Source of the DNA: Clostridium_AM sp963780135
GTDB taxonomy: Bacteria; Bacillota; Clostridia; Clostridiales; Clostridiaceae
DNA: 64,000 nucleotides
Assembly (NCBI GenBank): GCA_963780135.1
Contig: CAWAAR010000003.1
Location: forward strand, 1,116,001-1,180,000
Reading direction: 5' to 3'
The position numbers and the translations under genes are program-made. Positions 25,737 through 34,522 of the stretch are shown piece by piece (the first letter of the stretch is position 1; every line of letters starts with the position of its first letter). The notes under the pieces were generated by a model. That model saw nothing but the letters and a program-made list of their open reading frames with translations, was not told the origin of the DNA and searched no databases.

Positions 25737-26669
25737 TTGAAGACTTGTGCTGTTTTTCAAGGAGGAGGAGTTAAGGCTATAGGATTTGTAGGGGCAATTT
25801 GCAAGTTTGAGGAATTTGGATACACTTGGGATAAAATGGCAGGGACCTCCGCAGGAGCAATAATAGCAGCTTTATTAGCTGTGGGATATAGTGGAAAAGA
25901 ATTAAAGAGTATAATGTGCAAATTAGATTATAATAAATTTTTGGATAAAAATAAAATACAATCATTACCATTTGTAGGTAAGTTATTAGGCATTATCATA
26001 GATAAAGGACTTTATACTGGAGATTGTATAGAAACATGGATAAGTGAACTTTTAAAAGCCAAAGGAAAAACAAAATTTAAAGATATAAGTGTAAATGGAG
26101 AATCAAAACTTAAAATAGTAGCTTCAGATATAACTAAGAAAAATATTCTCATACTTCCAGATGATCTTGTTAAATATGGAATTGATCCTATGGAATTTGA
26201 AATTGCTAAAGCAGTTAGAATGAGTGTAAGTATTCCGTTCTATTTTAAGCCTGAAAAATTAAAATATGGAGATGAATACAGCTTTATAGTGGATGGAGGA
26301 ATACTAAGCAATTTTCCAGTTTGGATATTTGATGTTACTGGAATTCCTAAATATCCTACCTTTGGATTTAAATTTGAAGAGCCGGTTAAAACATACAGTA
26401 AAAAAGAAAAAAATAGTTTTTTATGTTTTTTAATAGATTTAGTAGAATCTATAATAGATAATTATGATGAAACTTATTTAACAGACAAAGATAGAGTAAG
26501 AACTATATCTATACCTACTGCAGGGGTTAAAACCACAGATTTTGATATAGAAAGAGATAAAAGTTTAAGATTATTTAACTTAGGATATGAAAGTGCAGAT
26601 AAATTTCTTAATGAATGGGATTTTAAAGAATACATTAGGTGTTATGTAAATAAAAAAACTTTAATATAA
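25737..26669 (+). CDS. Patatin-like phospholipase
   Basis: 310 residues, starting at TTG 25737 after AAAGGTG. The oxyanion loop FQGGGVKAIG, the nucleophile elbow GTSAG with Ser38 and the catalytic Asp of VDGGILSNFP (near residue 185) complete the Ser-Asp dyad of patatin hydrolases. No signal peptide is present, so it probably acts on lipids from the cytoplasmic side. The substrate is unknown. A strong terminator follows immediately. Confidence 0.92.
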   Translation: MKTCAVFQGGGVKAIGFVGAICKFEEFGYTWDKMAGTSAGAIIAALLAVGYSGKELKSIMCKLDYNKFLDKNKIQSLPFVGKLLGIIIDKGLYTGDCIETWISELLKAKGKTKFKDISVNGESKLKIVASDITKKNILILPDDLVKYGIDPMEFEIAKAVRMSVSIPFYFKPEKLKYGDEYSFIVDGGILSNFPVWIFDVTGIPKYPTFGFKFEEPVKTYSKKEKNSFLCFLIDLVESIIDNYDETYLTDKDRVRTISIPTAGVKTTDFDIERDKSLRLFNLGYESADKFLNEWDFKEYIRCYVNKKTLI

Positions 26670-26706
26670 AATAAGCATATTGCATCGCAATATGCTTATT
26701 TTTAAT
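26669..26706 (+). terminator. Intrinsic terminator after the patatin gene
   Basis: AAATAAGCATATTGC (26669-26683) pairs perfectly with GCAATATGCTTATTT (26687-26701) across a 3 nt loop, followed by T-rich sequence. From here to 26969 the DNA is AT-rich and I see only the ribosome binding site AGAGGTG of the next gene. Confidence 0.9.
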
Positions 26707-26969
26707 AAATAAAGTAAAACTTATTTAGAATAAAATTCATTCAGAATTGTAAATAATTATACAAGAAAAAACAACATATACTAAAAATATGCAAAATTTA
26801 TTACATTTTTTGACTTGTAAAGTAGTACATAAAATAATATAATTATACAAGTACATAAGTAAAAAATTTCATATATTTACAGCTCTAAATAGTAATTTTA
26901 TCAGATTATATATGAAAAATTGTTTGCATACTAACAATATTTAAAATATTATACAGAGGTGTATTTGCT

Positions 26970-27320
26970 ATGATTGGATTAGATAAAAGTACAAAAAAAG
27001 CAGAAGTATCTATGAGATTTTCTGAATTTGAAATGCCACCAATGCAAGATGTTTTAATTGTAGGAAAAATAGCAGCAGTAGGTCCAGAAGGAGCCAGGAG
27101 AATGGCAGATATACTATCACCAGATCAATATGAAATTATAAGAATAAAGCATGATTTTATAGAGGCTCTTGTAGTAAGAAAAGCTTTATTAAGTATTTTA
27201 CCACAGGATAAGTTAATTCCTCTAATTTTAGAAGAAGGAGGGAAAGTTGCTAATTCTTCAATGATAGTAAAAGTTCAAATAAACATTGTATTAGAAGTTA
27301 GCAAATCTATAGAATTATGA
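26970..27320 (+). CDS. Small protein of unknown function coupled to a CBS-GGDEF gene
   Basis: 116 residues, no signal peptide or membrane helix. Alternating beta and alpha character (EMPPMQDVLIVGKIAAVGPEG, EIIRIKHDFIEALVVRKALL, SMIVKVQINIVLEVS). No domain is recognised. Its stop overlaps the start of the CBS-GGDEF gene in ATGA, so the two are translationally coupled and probably work together. It could be a regulatory partner of the signalling protein. Confidence 0.7.
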   Translation: MIGLDKSTKKAEVSMRFSEFEMPPMQDVLIVGKIAAVGPEGARRMADILSPDQYEIIRIKHDFIEALVVRKALLSILPQDKLIPLILEEGGKVANSSMIVKVQINIVLEVSKSIEL

Positions 27321-28180
27321 TAGAAGATATATCTAGTATTATAATGAAAAACTTTACAATTATTAACCCTTGTGATGGTATACAAAAAATTCAAAATCTT
27401 TTTTCACAAAAGGATCATTATTATTTTCCAGTAGTAGAAAACAATAAATTACTGGGAATACTAACTTATAAGGGTTTGTTGAAAGCACATCCCAATAGAA
27501 TTGCAGCAGATGCTATGTCAACTCACATTATGGACATACCTATAAACACTCCAATATGGAAAGCAAAAGATATTTTTGAAAGTAAGAAAGAAGATGTACT
27601 ATTAGTTAAGGATACAGAAAAAATTATAGGATTTATCACTAAATCATTTCTTTATACAGAAATTGGTAAACATACAGATCTTTTAACTGGTTTATATAAA
27701 AGTGATTACATATATTATAGAAGTATAGAAATGATTAATAAAGGATTAGAAATATCTATGATATTTTTAGATGTAAATAATTTTGGAAAGATAGATAAAG
27801 AATATGGACATATTAAAGGAGATCTTATATTAAAAGAAATAGGTGGAATTTTAAAAGAAAACTCACCTAATGAAACTTTTATATGTAGATTTGGCGGAGA
27901 TGAATTTGTAGTGTTAACACTATATCCTGTAGATGAATGCGTTGCTTTTGCTAATAATTTATTAAGCATTATTTCTAAATGTCATTTTGTAAATAATGTT
28001 CATGTTACAGTATCAGCAGGAATTTCTATTCTTAAATCAGAAAATCTTAAGGATAAAAATATTAATTCTATAGTTTATGATTTTGTTAATGCTGCTAGTT
28101 TGGCATCTACAAAAGCTAAAAAGAATAATTGCAATTTAGTGGTAGCTAATATAGATGAAATTTTACAAATGAATTTATAA
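27317..28180 (+). CDS. CBS-domain diguanylate cyclase-like protein
   Basis: 287 residues: two CBS motifs (about residues 5-120), then a GGDEF domain (about 125-280) with TDLLTGLYKSDY, FLDVNNFGKIDKEYGHIKGD and an intact signature RFGGDEF (190-196). The active site predicts synthesis of cyclic di-GMP. No RxxD inhibitory site is evident just before the signature. The CBS pair would sense an adenine nucleotide or similar ligand. The protein is cytoplasmic. It is coupled by a 4 bp overlap to the upstream small protein and ends at a terminator. Confidence 0.9.
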   Translation: MIEDISSIIMKNFTIINPCDGIQKIQNLFSQKDHYYFPVVENNKLLGILTYKGLLKAHPNRIAADAMSTHIMDIPINTPIWKAKDIFESKKEDVLLVKDTEKIIGFITKSFLYTEIGKHTDLLTGLYKSDYIYYRSIEMINKGLEISMIFLDVNNFGKIDKEYGHIKGDLILKEIGGILKENSPNETFICRFGGDEFVVLTLYPVDECVAFANNLLSIISKCHFVNNVHVTVSAGISILKSENLKDKNINSIVYDFVNAASLASTKAKKNNCNLVVANIDEILQMNL

Positions 28181-28201
28181 AGAAATAGCATGTTTTATTA
28201 T

Positions 28202-28268
28202 AAACACCTCGAAATTTAAATTGTCCTTGACAAAGGATACATTTTATATATCGAGGTGTTTTTAATAA
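28202..28268 (+). terminator. Terminator after the CBS-GGDEF gene
   Basis: AAACACCTCGA (28202-28212) pairs with TCGAGGTGTTT (28251-28261), with a T-run after. The long loop contains its own weak TGTCCTT/AAGGATA pairing. Confidence 0.75.
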
Positions 28269-28368
28269 AATAGGATAAATTTTCTTTATAAGTTTTAAGT
28301 TTTATTCTATTATTATAAGTAGGTAGTAAATGATATTGATAGGATGAAAATAGGTAGGTGAATTATCA

Positions 28369-30102
28369 ATGGGCAGAGTTAAAAGTTTTTTAGTTAATAA
28401 CAAGATTAAATATATAAAAGGTATAATAGCATTAATTGCTATAAATTTGATCCAAATAACTATACCTAAAATCATTGGAGCACTTATAGATGGAGTTCAA
28501 AATAAAACTATAAATATTTCAGGAGTTTTTATGTATTTTAGTTTTGTAATAATAGTTGCATTAGCTATTTTTATATTAAATTATCTAACAAGACTTCAGA
28601 TTATGGGTTCTTCTATTTTGTTTCAATATGAAATAAGAAATGATATGTTTAAACATATAGAGAAACTTTCTATGAAGTTTTTCAATAAAAACGGTGTGGG
28701 AGACATAATGGCTTTATCAGTAAATGATGTTACTGCAGTAAGAATGGCATTGGGTAGAGGGGTTACATTAATTATAGATACATTTTTTACTTTGATTTTA
28801 AGTATCATTATTATGGCAAAAACAGTAAATTTAAAACTTACTTTAGTAGCATTTTTACCTTTTCCTATTTTAATATTTATAATAATAAGTTTCGGTCGGG
28901 TTATAAATAAAAAATTTAGAAAAGTTCAGGAGTCTTTTGCAAAACTCACACAAAAGGTTCAAGAAAATATTTCTGGGATTAGAGTTATAAAAGCTTTCGT
29001 ACAAGAAAAAGAGGAAATAGAAAATTTTAAAATAATAAATAAAAAAAATTATGATGTAAATATGGATTTAGTTAAGGTATGGGGAATTTTTTATCCTCTT
29101 ATTGAATTTATAAGCTCTGCAACTTATTTAATAGTGCTATTATATGGATCTTATTTAGTTCTAAATAAAAGTATAAGTTTAGGAGACTTTATTGCAGTTA
29201 ATAGTTATATAGGCATTTTAGTAAGACCTATAAGATTTTTAGGCATGATTGTGAATTTAATACAAAGAGGCAAAGCTTCAATGGAGCGAATTGAAAAGCT
29301 TTTTTATGAAAAACCTGAAAATGATAACAAAAATTCAGAAGAAAAAAATAGGTATAAAAAAATAGAGTTTAAGGATTTAAGCTTTTCATATAATGATGGA
29401 GATAAACAAGTCTTAAAAAATATAAATTTAACCCTAGAACCACAAAAAATTGTAGCTGTGGTGGGGAAAATAGGAAGTGGAAAATCTACTTTAATAAATT
29501 TAATTTTAAGGCTATATACTGCAAAAGAAGGGCAGCTATTAGTGGATGGAAAGGATATTGAGAAGATACCTTTAAAAGATCTCCGTAACAGCATAGGCTA
29601 TGTTCCACAAGATAATTTTTTGTTTTCACAGAATATAAAAGAAAATATTGCATTTTCTGATGAAAAATATAGCATTAATGAAATTAAACAGGCTGCAGAA
29701 GTAAGTGAAGTTTATGATAATATTATGGGGTTTCCTGATAAATTTGATACGGTGCTTGGTGAACGAGGAGTAAACATTTCAGGCGGACAAAAACAAAGAA
29801 TATCTATTGCTAGAGCTATAATAAAGAAGCCAACTATACTTCTTTTAGATGACTGTTTATCAGCAGTGGATACAAACACAGAATATAAAATACTTTCAAA
29901 TTTGCAGCCTATAGTTAAAAATTGTGCTTGTCTTATTATTTCACATAGAATATCTACTATTAAAAATGCAGATGAAATTCTAGTAATGGATAAAGGATAT
30001 ATAAAGGAAAGAGGTACTCATAATGAGCTTATGAAAATAAGAGGGCTATATTATGAAATGTATAAAAGACAGCAAAACCAAGGGAAAATTCTAGATAGTT
30101 AG
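28369..30102 (+). CDS. ABC exporter half-transporter with degenerate Walker B
   Basis: 577 residues: an N-terminal six-helix membrane domain (about 15-310) and an ATPase domain. Walker A VGKIGSGKST (about 364-373), signature NISGGQKQR (about 470), Walker B ILLLDDCLSAVD in which Asp replaces the catalytic Glu, and H-loop ISHR. Asp at that place marks the non-hydrolysing subunit of heterodimeric exporters such as TM287/288 and BmrCD. Its partner is the next gene, 12 bp downstream. The start has AGGTAGGTG upstream. Likely substrates are drugs, lipids or peptides, undetermined. Confidence 0.93.
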   Translation: MGRVKSFLVNNKIKYIKGIIALIAINLIQITIPKIIGALIDGVQNKTINISGVFMYFSFVIIVALAIFILNYLTRLQIMGSSILFQYEIRNDMFKHIEKLSMKFFNKNGVGDIMALSVNDVTAVRMALGRGVTLIIDTFFTLILSIIIMAKTVNLKLTLVAFLPFPILIFIIISFGRVINKKFRKVQESFAKLTQKVQENISGIRVIKAFVQEKEEIENFKIINKKNYDVNMDLVKVWGIFYPLIEFISSATYLIVLLYGSYLVLNKSISLGDFIAVNSYIGILVRPIRFLGMIVNLIQRGKASMERIEKLFYEKPENDNKNSEEKNRYKKIEFKDLSFSYNDGDKQVLKNINLTLEPQKIVAVVGKIGSGKSTLINLILRLYTAKEGQLLVDGKDIEKIPLKDLRNSIGYVPQDNFLFSQNIKENIAFSDEKYSINEIKQAAEVSEVYDNIMGFPDKFDTVLGERGVNISGGQKQRISIARAIIKKPTILLLDDCLSAVDTNTEYKILSNLQPIVKNCACLIISHRISTIKNADEILVMDKGYIKERGTHNELMKIRGLYYEMYKRQQNQGKILDS

Positions 30103-30113
30103 GAAGTGAAGCA

Positions 30114-31883
30114 ATGAATAGGAATACTAATAAAAAAGATAGAGAAATTACTAAAAGATTAATAAATTATTTGCGTCCTTATTGGAAACAGTTTTTTTCC
30201 TCTTTAATATTAATACTTATAGTTTCAGCTTCACAATTGGCAAGACCTTATTTGATAAAAATAGCCATAGATGAATATATGAAAAAAGGAATAACTGGAG
30301 TTTTAAGCATAGATAAATGCCAATCCGGTATAAAAATTTTATGCTTAATATATGCAGTTCTTATAACTAGTGAATTTATTTTAAGTTATTTTCAAACTTA
30401 TATTCTTGAGCATGCAGGTAAAAAAATAATAATGAATTTACGTGAAGAAATTTTTAATCATATACAGAGATTACCTATAACTTATTTTGATAAAAATGCT
30501 GTAGGTAGAGTAGTAACTAGAGTAACTAACGATACGGATTCCTTAAATGATATGTTTACAGATGTAGTAGTGGGTTTCCTGCAAAATGTATTTGTTGTTA
30601 TAGGTATAGTTATAATAATGTTGAGCTTAAATTTAAAGCTTACTGTAATATGTTTAATGGTTACACCACTAATGTTTATAGTCACTGTACTTTTCAAAAA
30701 AAAGGCCAAAGAAGTATTTTCAGAAATAAGAAACAAATTAGCTCTTATAAACACTTTTATATCAGAACACATATCAGGTATTAAAATAATTCAGATTTTT
30801 AATATGGAAAACGAAAAATATAAAGAGTTTGAAAATATTAATAAGGAGTTTTATAAATCTAGTTTAAAGCAAATTGTTCTTTTTGGGATTTTCAGGCCAT
30901 CTATGGATGTGGTAAAAAACTTGTCTTTGGCACTAATTTTACTTTATGGTGGTTTCGGGCTTATTAAGGGAGCAATAGAAGTTGGAACACTTTATGCATT
31001 TATAAACTATATAAATAGACTGTTTCAACCTATTATAGAATTAACAGATCAATATAATACATATCAAAGTTCTATGATATCTGCAGAAAGAATATTTGCA
31101 CTGCTGGATGAAAAAATAGAAAGCATTCCGTCAAATGAAATAAAACTAAATAAAGTTCAGGGAGATATAGAATTTAAAAATGTTTGGTTTGCTTATGATG
31201 AAAGTAATTGGGTTTTAAAAGATGTCTCATTTCACATATTACCTGGTGAATCTGCAGCTTTTGTAGGGGCTACTGGAGCTGGGAAAACTAGTATAGTAAA
31301 CTTAATTTGTGGGTTTTATCAGCATCAGAGGGGAGAAATATTAATAGACGGTATAAATATAAAAAGCATAAGAAAAGAAGAGCTTAGAAGCAATATAGGC
31401 TTAGTAATTCAAGATGTATTTTTGTTTTCAGGTGATATAGAAACAAATGTAAAGTTGTTTAATAAAAATATATCTTTAGAAGGTGTAAAAATTGCAGCAC
31501 AATATGTTAATGCAGATTATTTTATAAACAATTTTAATGATGGATATAAGCATGAAGTAAATGAAAAAGGAACAACTTTATCTATGGGACAGAGGCAACT
31601 TCTTTCATTTGCTAGAGCTATTGTAATTAATCCAGCTATTCTTGTTATGGATGAAGCTACTTCTAATATTGATACGGAAACAGAAATAATAATACAAGAA
31701 GCTATAAAAAAATTAATGAAAGGTAGAACAAGTATTTCTATAGCACATAGGCTGTCCACTATAGAAAATTCTGATAAAATTATTGTACTTAATAAAGGTG
31801 AAATAGAGGAAATAGGAAATCACAACGAACTTATAAAAAATCATTCACTTTACTACAATTTTTATAATGTAAATTTTAGATAA
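30114..31883 (+). CDS. ABC exporter half-transporter, catalytic subunit
   Basis: 589 residues with the same fused membrane-ATPase layout. Walker A VGATGAGKTS (about 384), signature TLSMGQRQ (about 488), Walker B ILVMDEATSNID with the catalytic Glu, and H-loop IAHRLST. The signature reads LSMGQ rather than LSGGQ, which fits pairing with the degenerate site of the 28369-30102 partner. Together they should form one heterodimeric exporter in the cytoplasmic membrane. The two genes form an operon with no regulator beside them. Confidence 0.93.
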   Translation: MNRNTNKKDREITKRLINYLRPYWKQFFSSLILILIVSASQLARPYLIKIAIDEYMKKGITGVLSIDKCQSGIKILCLIYAVLITSEFILSYFQTYILEHAGKKIIMNLREEIFNHIQRLPITYFDKNAVGRVVTRVTNDTDSLNDMFTDVVVGFLQNVFVVIGIVIIMLSLNLKLTVICLMVTPLMFIVTVLFKKKAKEVFSEIRNKLALINTFISEHISGIKIIQIFNMENEKYKEFENINKEFYKSSLKQIVLFGIFRPSMDVVKNLSLALILLYGGFGLIKGAIEVGTLYAFINYINRLFQPIIELTDQYNTYQSSMISAERIFALLDEKIESIPSNEIKLNKVQGDIEFKNVWFAYDESNWVLKDVSFHILPGESAAFVGATGAGKTSIVNLICGFYQHQRGEILIDGINIKSIRKEELRSNIGLVIQDVFLFSGDIETNVKLFNKNISLEGVKIAAQYVNADYFINNFNDGYKHEVNEKGTTLSMGQRQLLSFARAIVINPAILVMDEATSNIDTETEIIIQEAIKKLMKGRTSISIAHRLSTIENSDKIIVLNKGEIEEIGNHNELIKNHSLYYNFYNVNFR

Positions 31884-32229
31884 ATATATTTATAGAGAGT
31901 TCTTCTAATTTGGCAGTATTGTTAATGTTTATAGATGTAATTACTTTAAAAATAAGTGCATTTTTATCTAATTTTAAAGCACAACTAATAAGAAAACTTC
32001 CATATACAAATTAACGAATGTAAATTTTTTCTTGTGAGAATTATTAAATGCATATGTATTATTATAATTTAAATATTTAACTCATATATAATACTGTAAA
32101 AGTTTAAAAAAATGTAAAATTGCAAGTGTTGATTTTTGTTAGAGTTTATGATGAAATATAGTAAGGCATATTATTGATTATAATTAAAAAGTTGTGTAAA
32201 CGACTCTCATAAATGAAAGGATGATTATT
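31884..32229. other. Intergenic stretch with no recognisable element
   Basis: AT-rich, no open frame, no strong hairpin. Possible -10 boxes (TATAAT at 32063 and again near 32087) precede the dipeptidase gene, but neither has a convincing -35 box. Confidence 0.5.
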
Positions 32230-33696
32230 ATGATAAATGAACTATTAAAAGATTTAAAATCAGTTAAAGTGTTTGAATATTTCGAACAACTTTCTCAAAT
32301 TCCAAGAGGATCAGGAAATGAAAAGGAAGTTAGTGATTATTTAGTTGATTTTGCTAAAAATCATAATTTAGAAGTAATTCAAGATAAAGCTTTAAACGTT
32401 ATAATAAGAAAAAAAGCTACTTCAGGATATGAAAATAAGCCAGCTGTTATAATACAGGGACATATGGATATGGTATGTGAAAAGAATACAGATATAGAAC
32501 ACGATTTTACTAAAGATCCATTAAAATTAAGGATTGAAGGAGATAAACTTTCAGCAACAGGTACAACTCTTGGTGCGGATAATGGAATTGCAGTAGCTAT
32601 GGGTCTTGCAATTTTAGCTTCTAATGAAATAGCACATCCTGCAATAGAACTAATAGCTACTACTTCTGAAGAAACTGGAATGGATGGTGCTGTAGCATTA
32701 GATCCTAAAGATGTTAAAGGAAGAATGCTTATTAATATAGATTCAGAAGAAGAAGGAAAACTTCTTGTAAGTTGTGCAGGTGGAACTACTGCTAAAGTAA
32801 GAATTAAAACAATTTGGGAAAAATCAGATAAAAATTTAATTCCTTGTTCAATTAGAATAAGGGGATTAAAAGGTGGACATTCTGGAATGGAGATAGATAA
32901 AGGAAGAGCAAATGCTAATAAACTAATGAGTCGTGTACTTGTAGACCTTTTACCTTCAGTAGACTTTAAACTTGCATCAATAAATGGTGGATCTAAACAC
33001 AATGCTATTCCACGTGAAATGGATGTTATTGTATTAATAAAAGCTGAAGAAAAAGTTTTAGTAGCAGAAAAAATAGCGGAATGGGAAAAAGTATTTAAAA
33101 ATGAATTTAGGACAGTGGATGGAAATTTAAGATTAGAATTTGAAGTTCTATCAAAATATGAAGATTTAGTGTTATCAAATAAAGTTAGAGATAGTATAGT
33201 GAACTTTTTATATTTAGTTCCAAATGGAATAAATTCTATGAGTATGGATATTAAAGGATTGGTTGAAAGTTCATTAAATCTTGCAATAGTAACAACAGAA
33301 GAGAAGGAAATAACTTTCATAAGTGCAATAAGAAGTTCTGTAAAAAGCCTAAAAGATGACTTGTTTAATAAGATAAATGTAACTGCAAAACTTGCTCACG
33401 GTGAAGTTTCAGCTGAATCAGATTACCCAGAATGGGCATATAATCCAAATTCAAAAATAAGAACTGTTTTTGAAGAAGTATATGATAAAATGTTTGGAAA
33501 CAAGCCAGAAATAGCAGCCATTCATGCAGGCCTTGAATGTGGATTATTTGGAGAAAAATTTGGTGAAAGTGAAATGGATATGATTTCTTTTGGACCAAAC
33601 TTATATGATGTACACACTCCAGATGAACATTTAAGTATAGCTTCAGTGGAAAGAATGTGGAATTATTTGTTAGAAGTATTGAAAAATATTAAATAA
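32230..33696 (+). CDS. pepD: Aminoacyl-histidine dipeptidase (M20 family)
   Basis: About 488 residues, typical of PepD. This cytoplasmic zinc peptidase cleaves Xaa-His and other dipeptides. Metal-site motifs are visible: VIIQGHMDMVCEK, GTTLGADNGIA, ATTSEETGMDGA, and the lid region GLKGGHSGMEID. The C-terminal block AIHAGLECGLFGEK and SFGPNLYDVHTPDE is also characteristic. The ATG at 32230 has AAAGGA nine bases upstream; the ATG at 32221 abuts that site. Single gene. Confidence 0.95.
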   Translation: MINELLKDLKSVKVFEYFEQLSQIPRGSGNEKEVSDYLVDFAKNHNLEVIQDKALNVIIRKKATSGYENKPAVIIQGHMDMVCEKNTDIEHDFTKDPLKLRIEGDKLSATGTTLGADNGIAVAMGLAILASNEIAHPAIELIATTSEETGMDGAVALDPKDVKGRMLINIDSEEEGKLLVSCAGGTTAKVRIKTIWEKSDKNLIPCSIRIRGLKGGHSGMEIDKGRANANKLMSRVLVDLLPSVDFKLASINGGSKHNAIPREMDVIVLIKAEEKVLVAEKIAEWEKVFKNEFRTVDGNLRLEFEVLSKYEDLVLSNKVRDSIVNFLYLVPNGINSMSMDIKGLVESSLNLAIVTTEEKEITFISAIRSSVKSLKDDLFNKINVTAKLAHGEVSAESDYPEWAYNPNSKIRTVFEEVYDKMFGNKPEIAAIHAGLECGLFGEKFGESEMDMISFGPNLYDVHTPDEHLSIASVERMWNYLLEVLKNIK

Positions 33697-33765
33697 AGAT
33701 AATAACTTTGTTTAGATATATGAAAGAAAACAATTAATTAAATATTTTTTGAGTACACTTATGTA

Positions 33766-33802
33766 CTGTGCCTTCTCTAAGCATTTTTTAGAGGAGGCGC
33801 AG
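33766..33802. terminator. Hairpin between convergent genes
   Basis: CTGTGCCTTCTCTAA (33766-33780) pairs with TTAGAGGAGGCGCAG (33788-33802), two G-T pairs, with the T-rich loop GCATTTT. It lacks a clear T-tail but lies between pepD (plus) and the kinase-like gene (minus). Confidence 0.5.
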
Positions 33803-33810
33803 CCATAAAG

Positions 33811-34362
33811 TTATTTACATTTCTTACTCCATCGTTTATACAAATCAGGATATTCTTCTCGTAATATTTTCATAAATTTAGATAGCACTGATAATTTTTT
33901 AAGTCCGGATAATATACTTTGAGGATAATTAAGAGATCGTTCAAAAACTTTTCTAGGATCTATTACTCTAATATCTTCATTAGGCTGTACAAAAACATGT
34001 GCAAGTCTTATATCTAATTTTTTAAATCCAGAAGATTTAAAGCTTTCTACAAGTTCAACAATGTTTATAGCTAGTTTTCTAGAAAGTCCATTTTTACTTA
34101 TATAATCTTTAATGCATATTCCAGGAATATATTCTCTTATCATGGCTTTGCGGTTATAATCATATATTTTAGCAAAATGTGGATTATCCTGTACCTTTAG
34201 TAATATTTCAGTTTCTCCCTTGCAACCTTTTTCTTTATTGTATACTTTAATAATTCTTTTTTTATCTGGAAGCATATAGACAGATCCTTGACGACCTTTA
34301 CCGATAAATTTACAATCTCTCAAATCAATTTCAAAATATTTTTTATCTATATGGTTATTCAT
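33811..34362 (-). CDS. Atypical kinase-fold protein
   Basis: 183 residues, shorter than a full protein kinase. IGKGRQGSVYML is a glycine-rich loop, RIIKVYNKE supplies a possible ATP-anchoring Lys, KKLDIRLAHVFV sits where the catalytic loop should be, and VIDPRKV replaces DFG with DPR. This pattern recalls the small RIO/Bud32-like and bacterial lipopolysaccharide-kinase-like families. Activity is uncertain; the catalytic loop has Asp but not the usual HRD order. Divergent from the YjjI gene, with no functional link visible. Confidence 0.75.
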   Translation of the reverse strand: MNNHIDKKYFEIDLRDCKFIGKGRQGSVYMLPDKKRIIKVYNKEKGCKGETEILLKVQDNPHFAKIYDYNRKAMIREYIPGICIKDYISKNGLSRKLAINIVELVESFKSSGFKKLDIRLAHVFVQPNEDIRVIDPRKVFERSLNYPQSILSGLKKLSVLSKFMKILREEYPDLYKRWSKKCK

Positions 34363-34522
34363 TTTTTTACCTCCATTAACGCTTATTTTTTATTAGCATT
34401 TAATGTTTGCTTAATATATAATATTAAATAATATAAACATTTGACATTAATTTAATAAAAAAATAAAATAATTATAGATATAGTTATTTTAAACTATACA
34501 TTTGAAAGGAGCTTATACCAAT

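Noticed and set aside
32379..33320. A 313-codon minus-strand frame opposite pepD
   Set aside because: Long antisense frames arise from the codon bias of AT-rich genes; no ribosome binding site and pepD is clearly coding.
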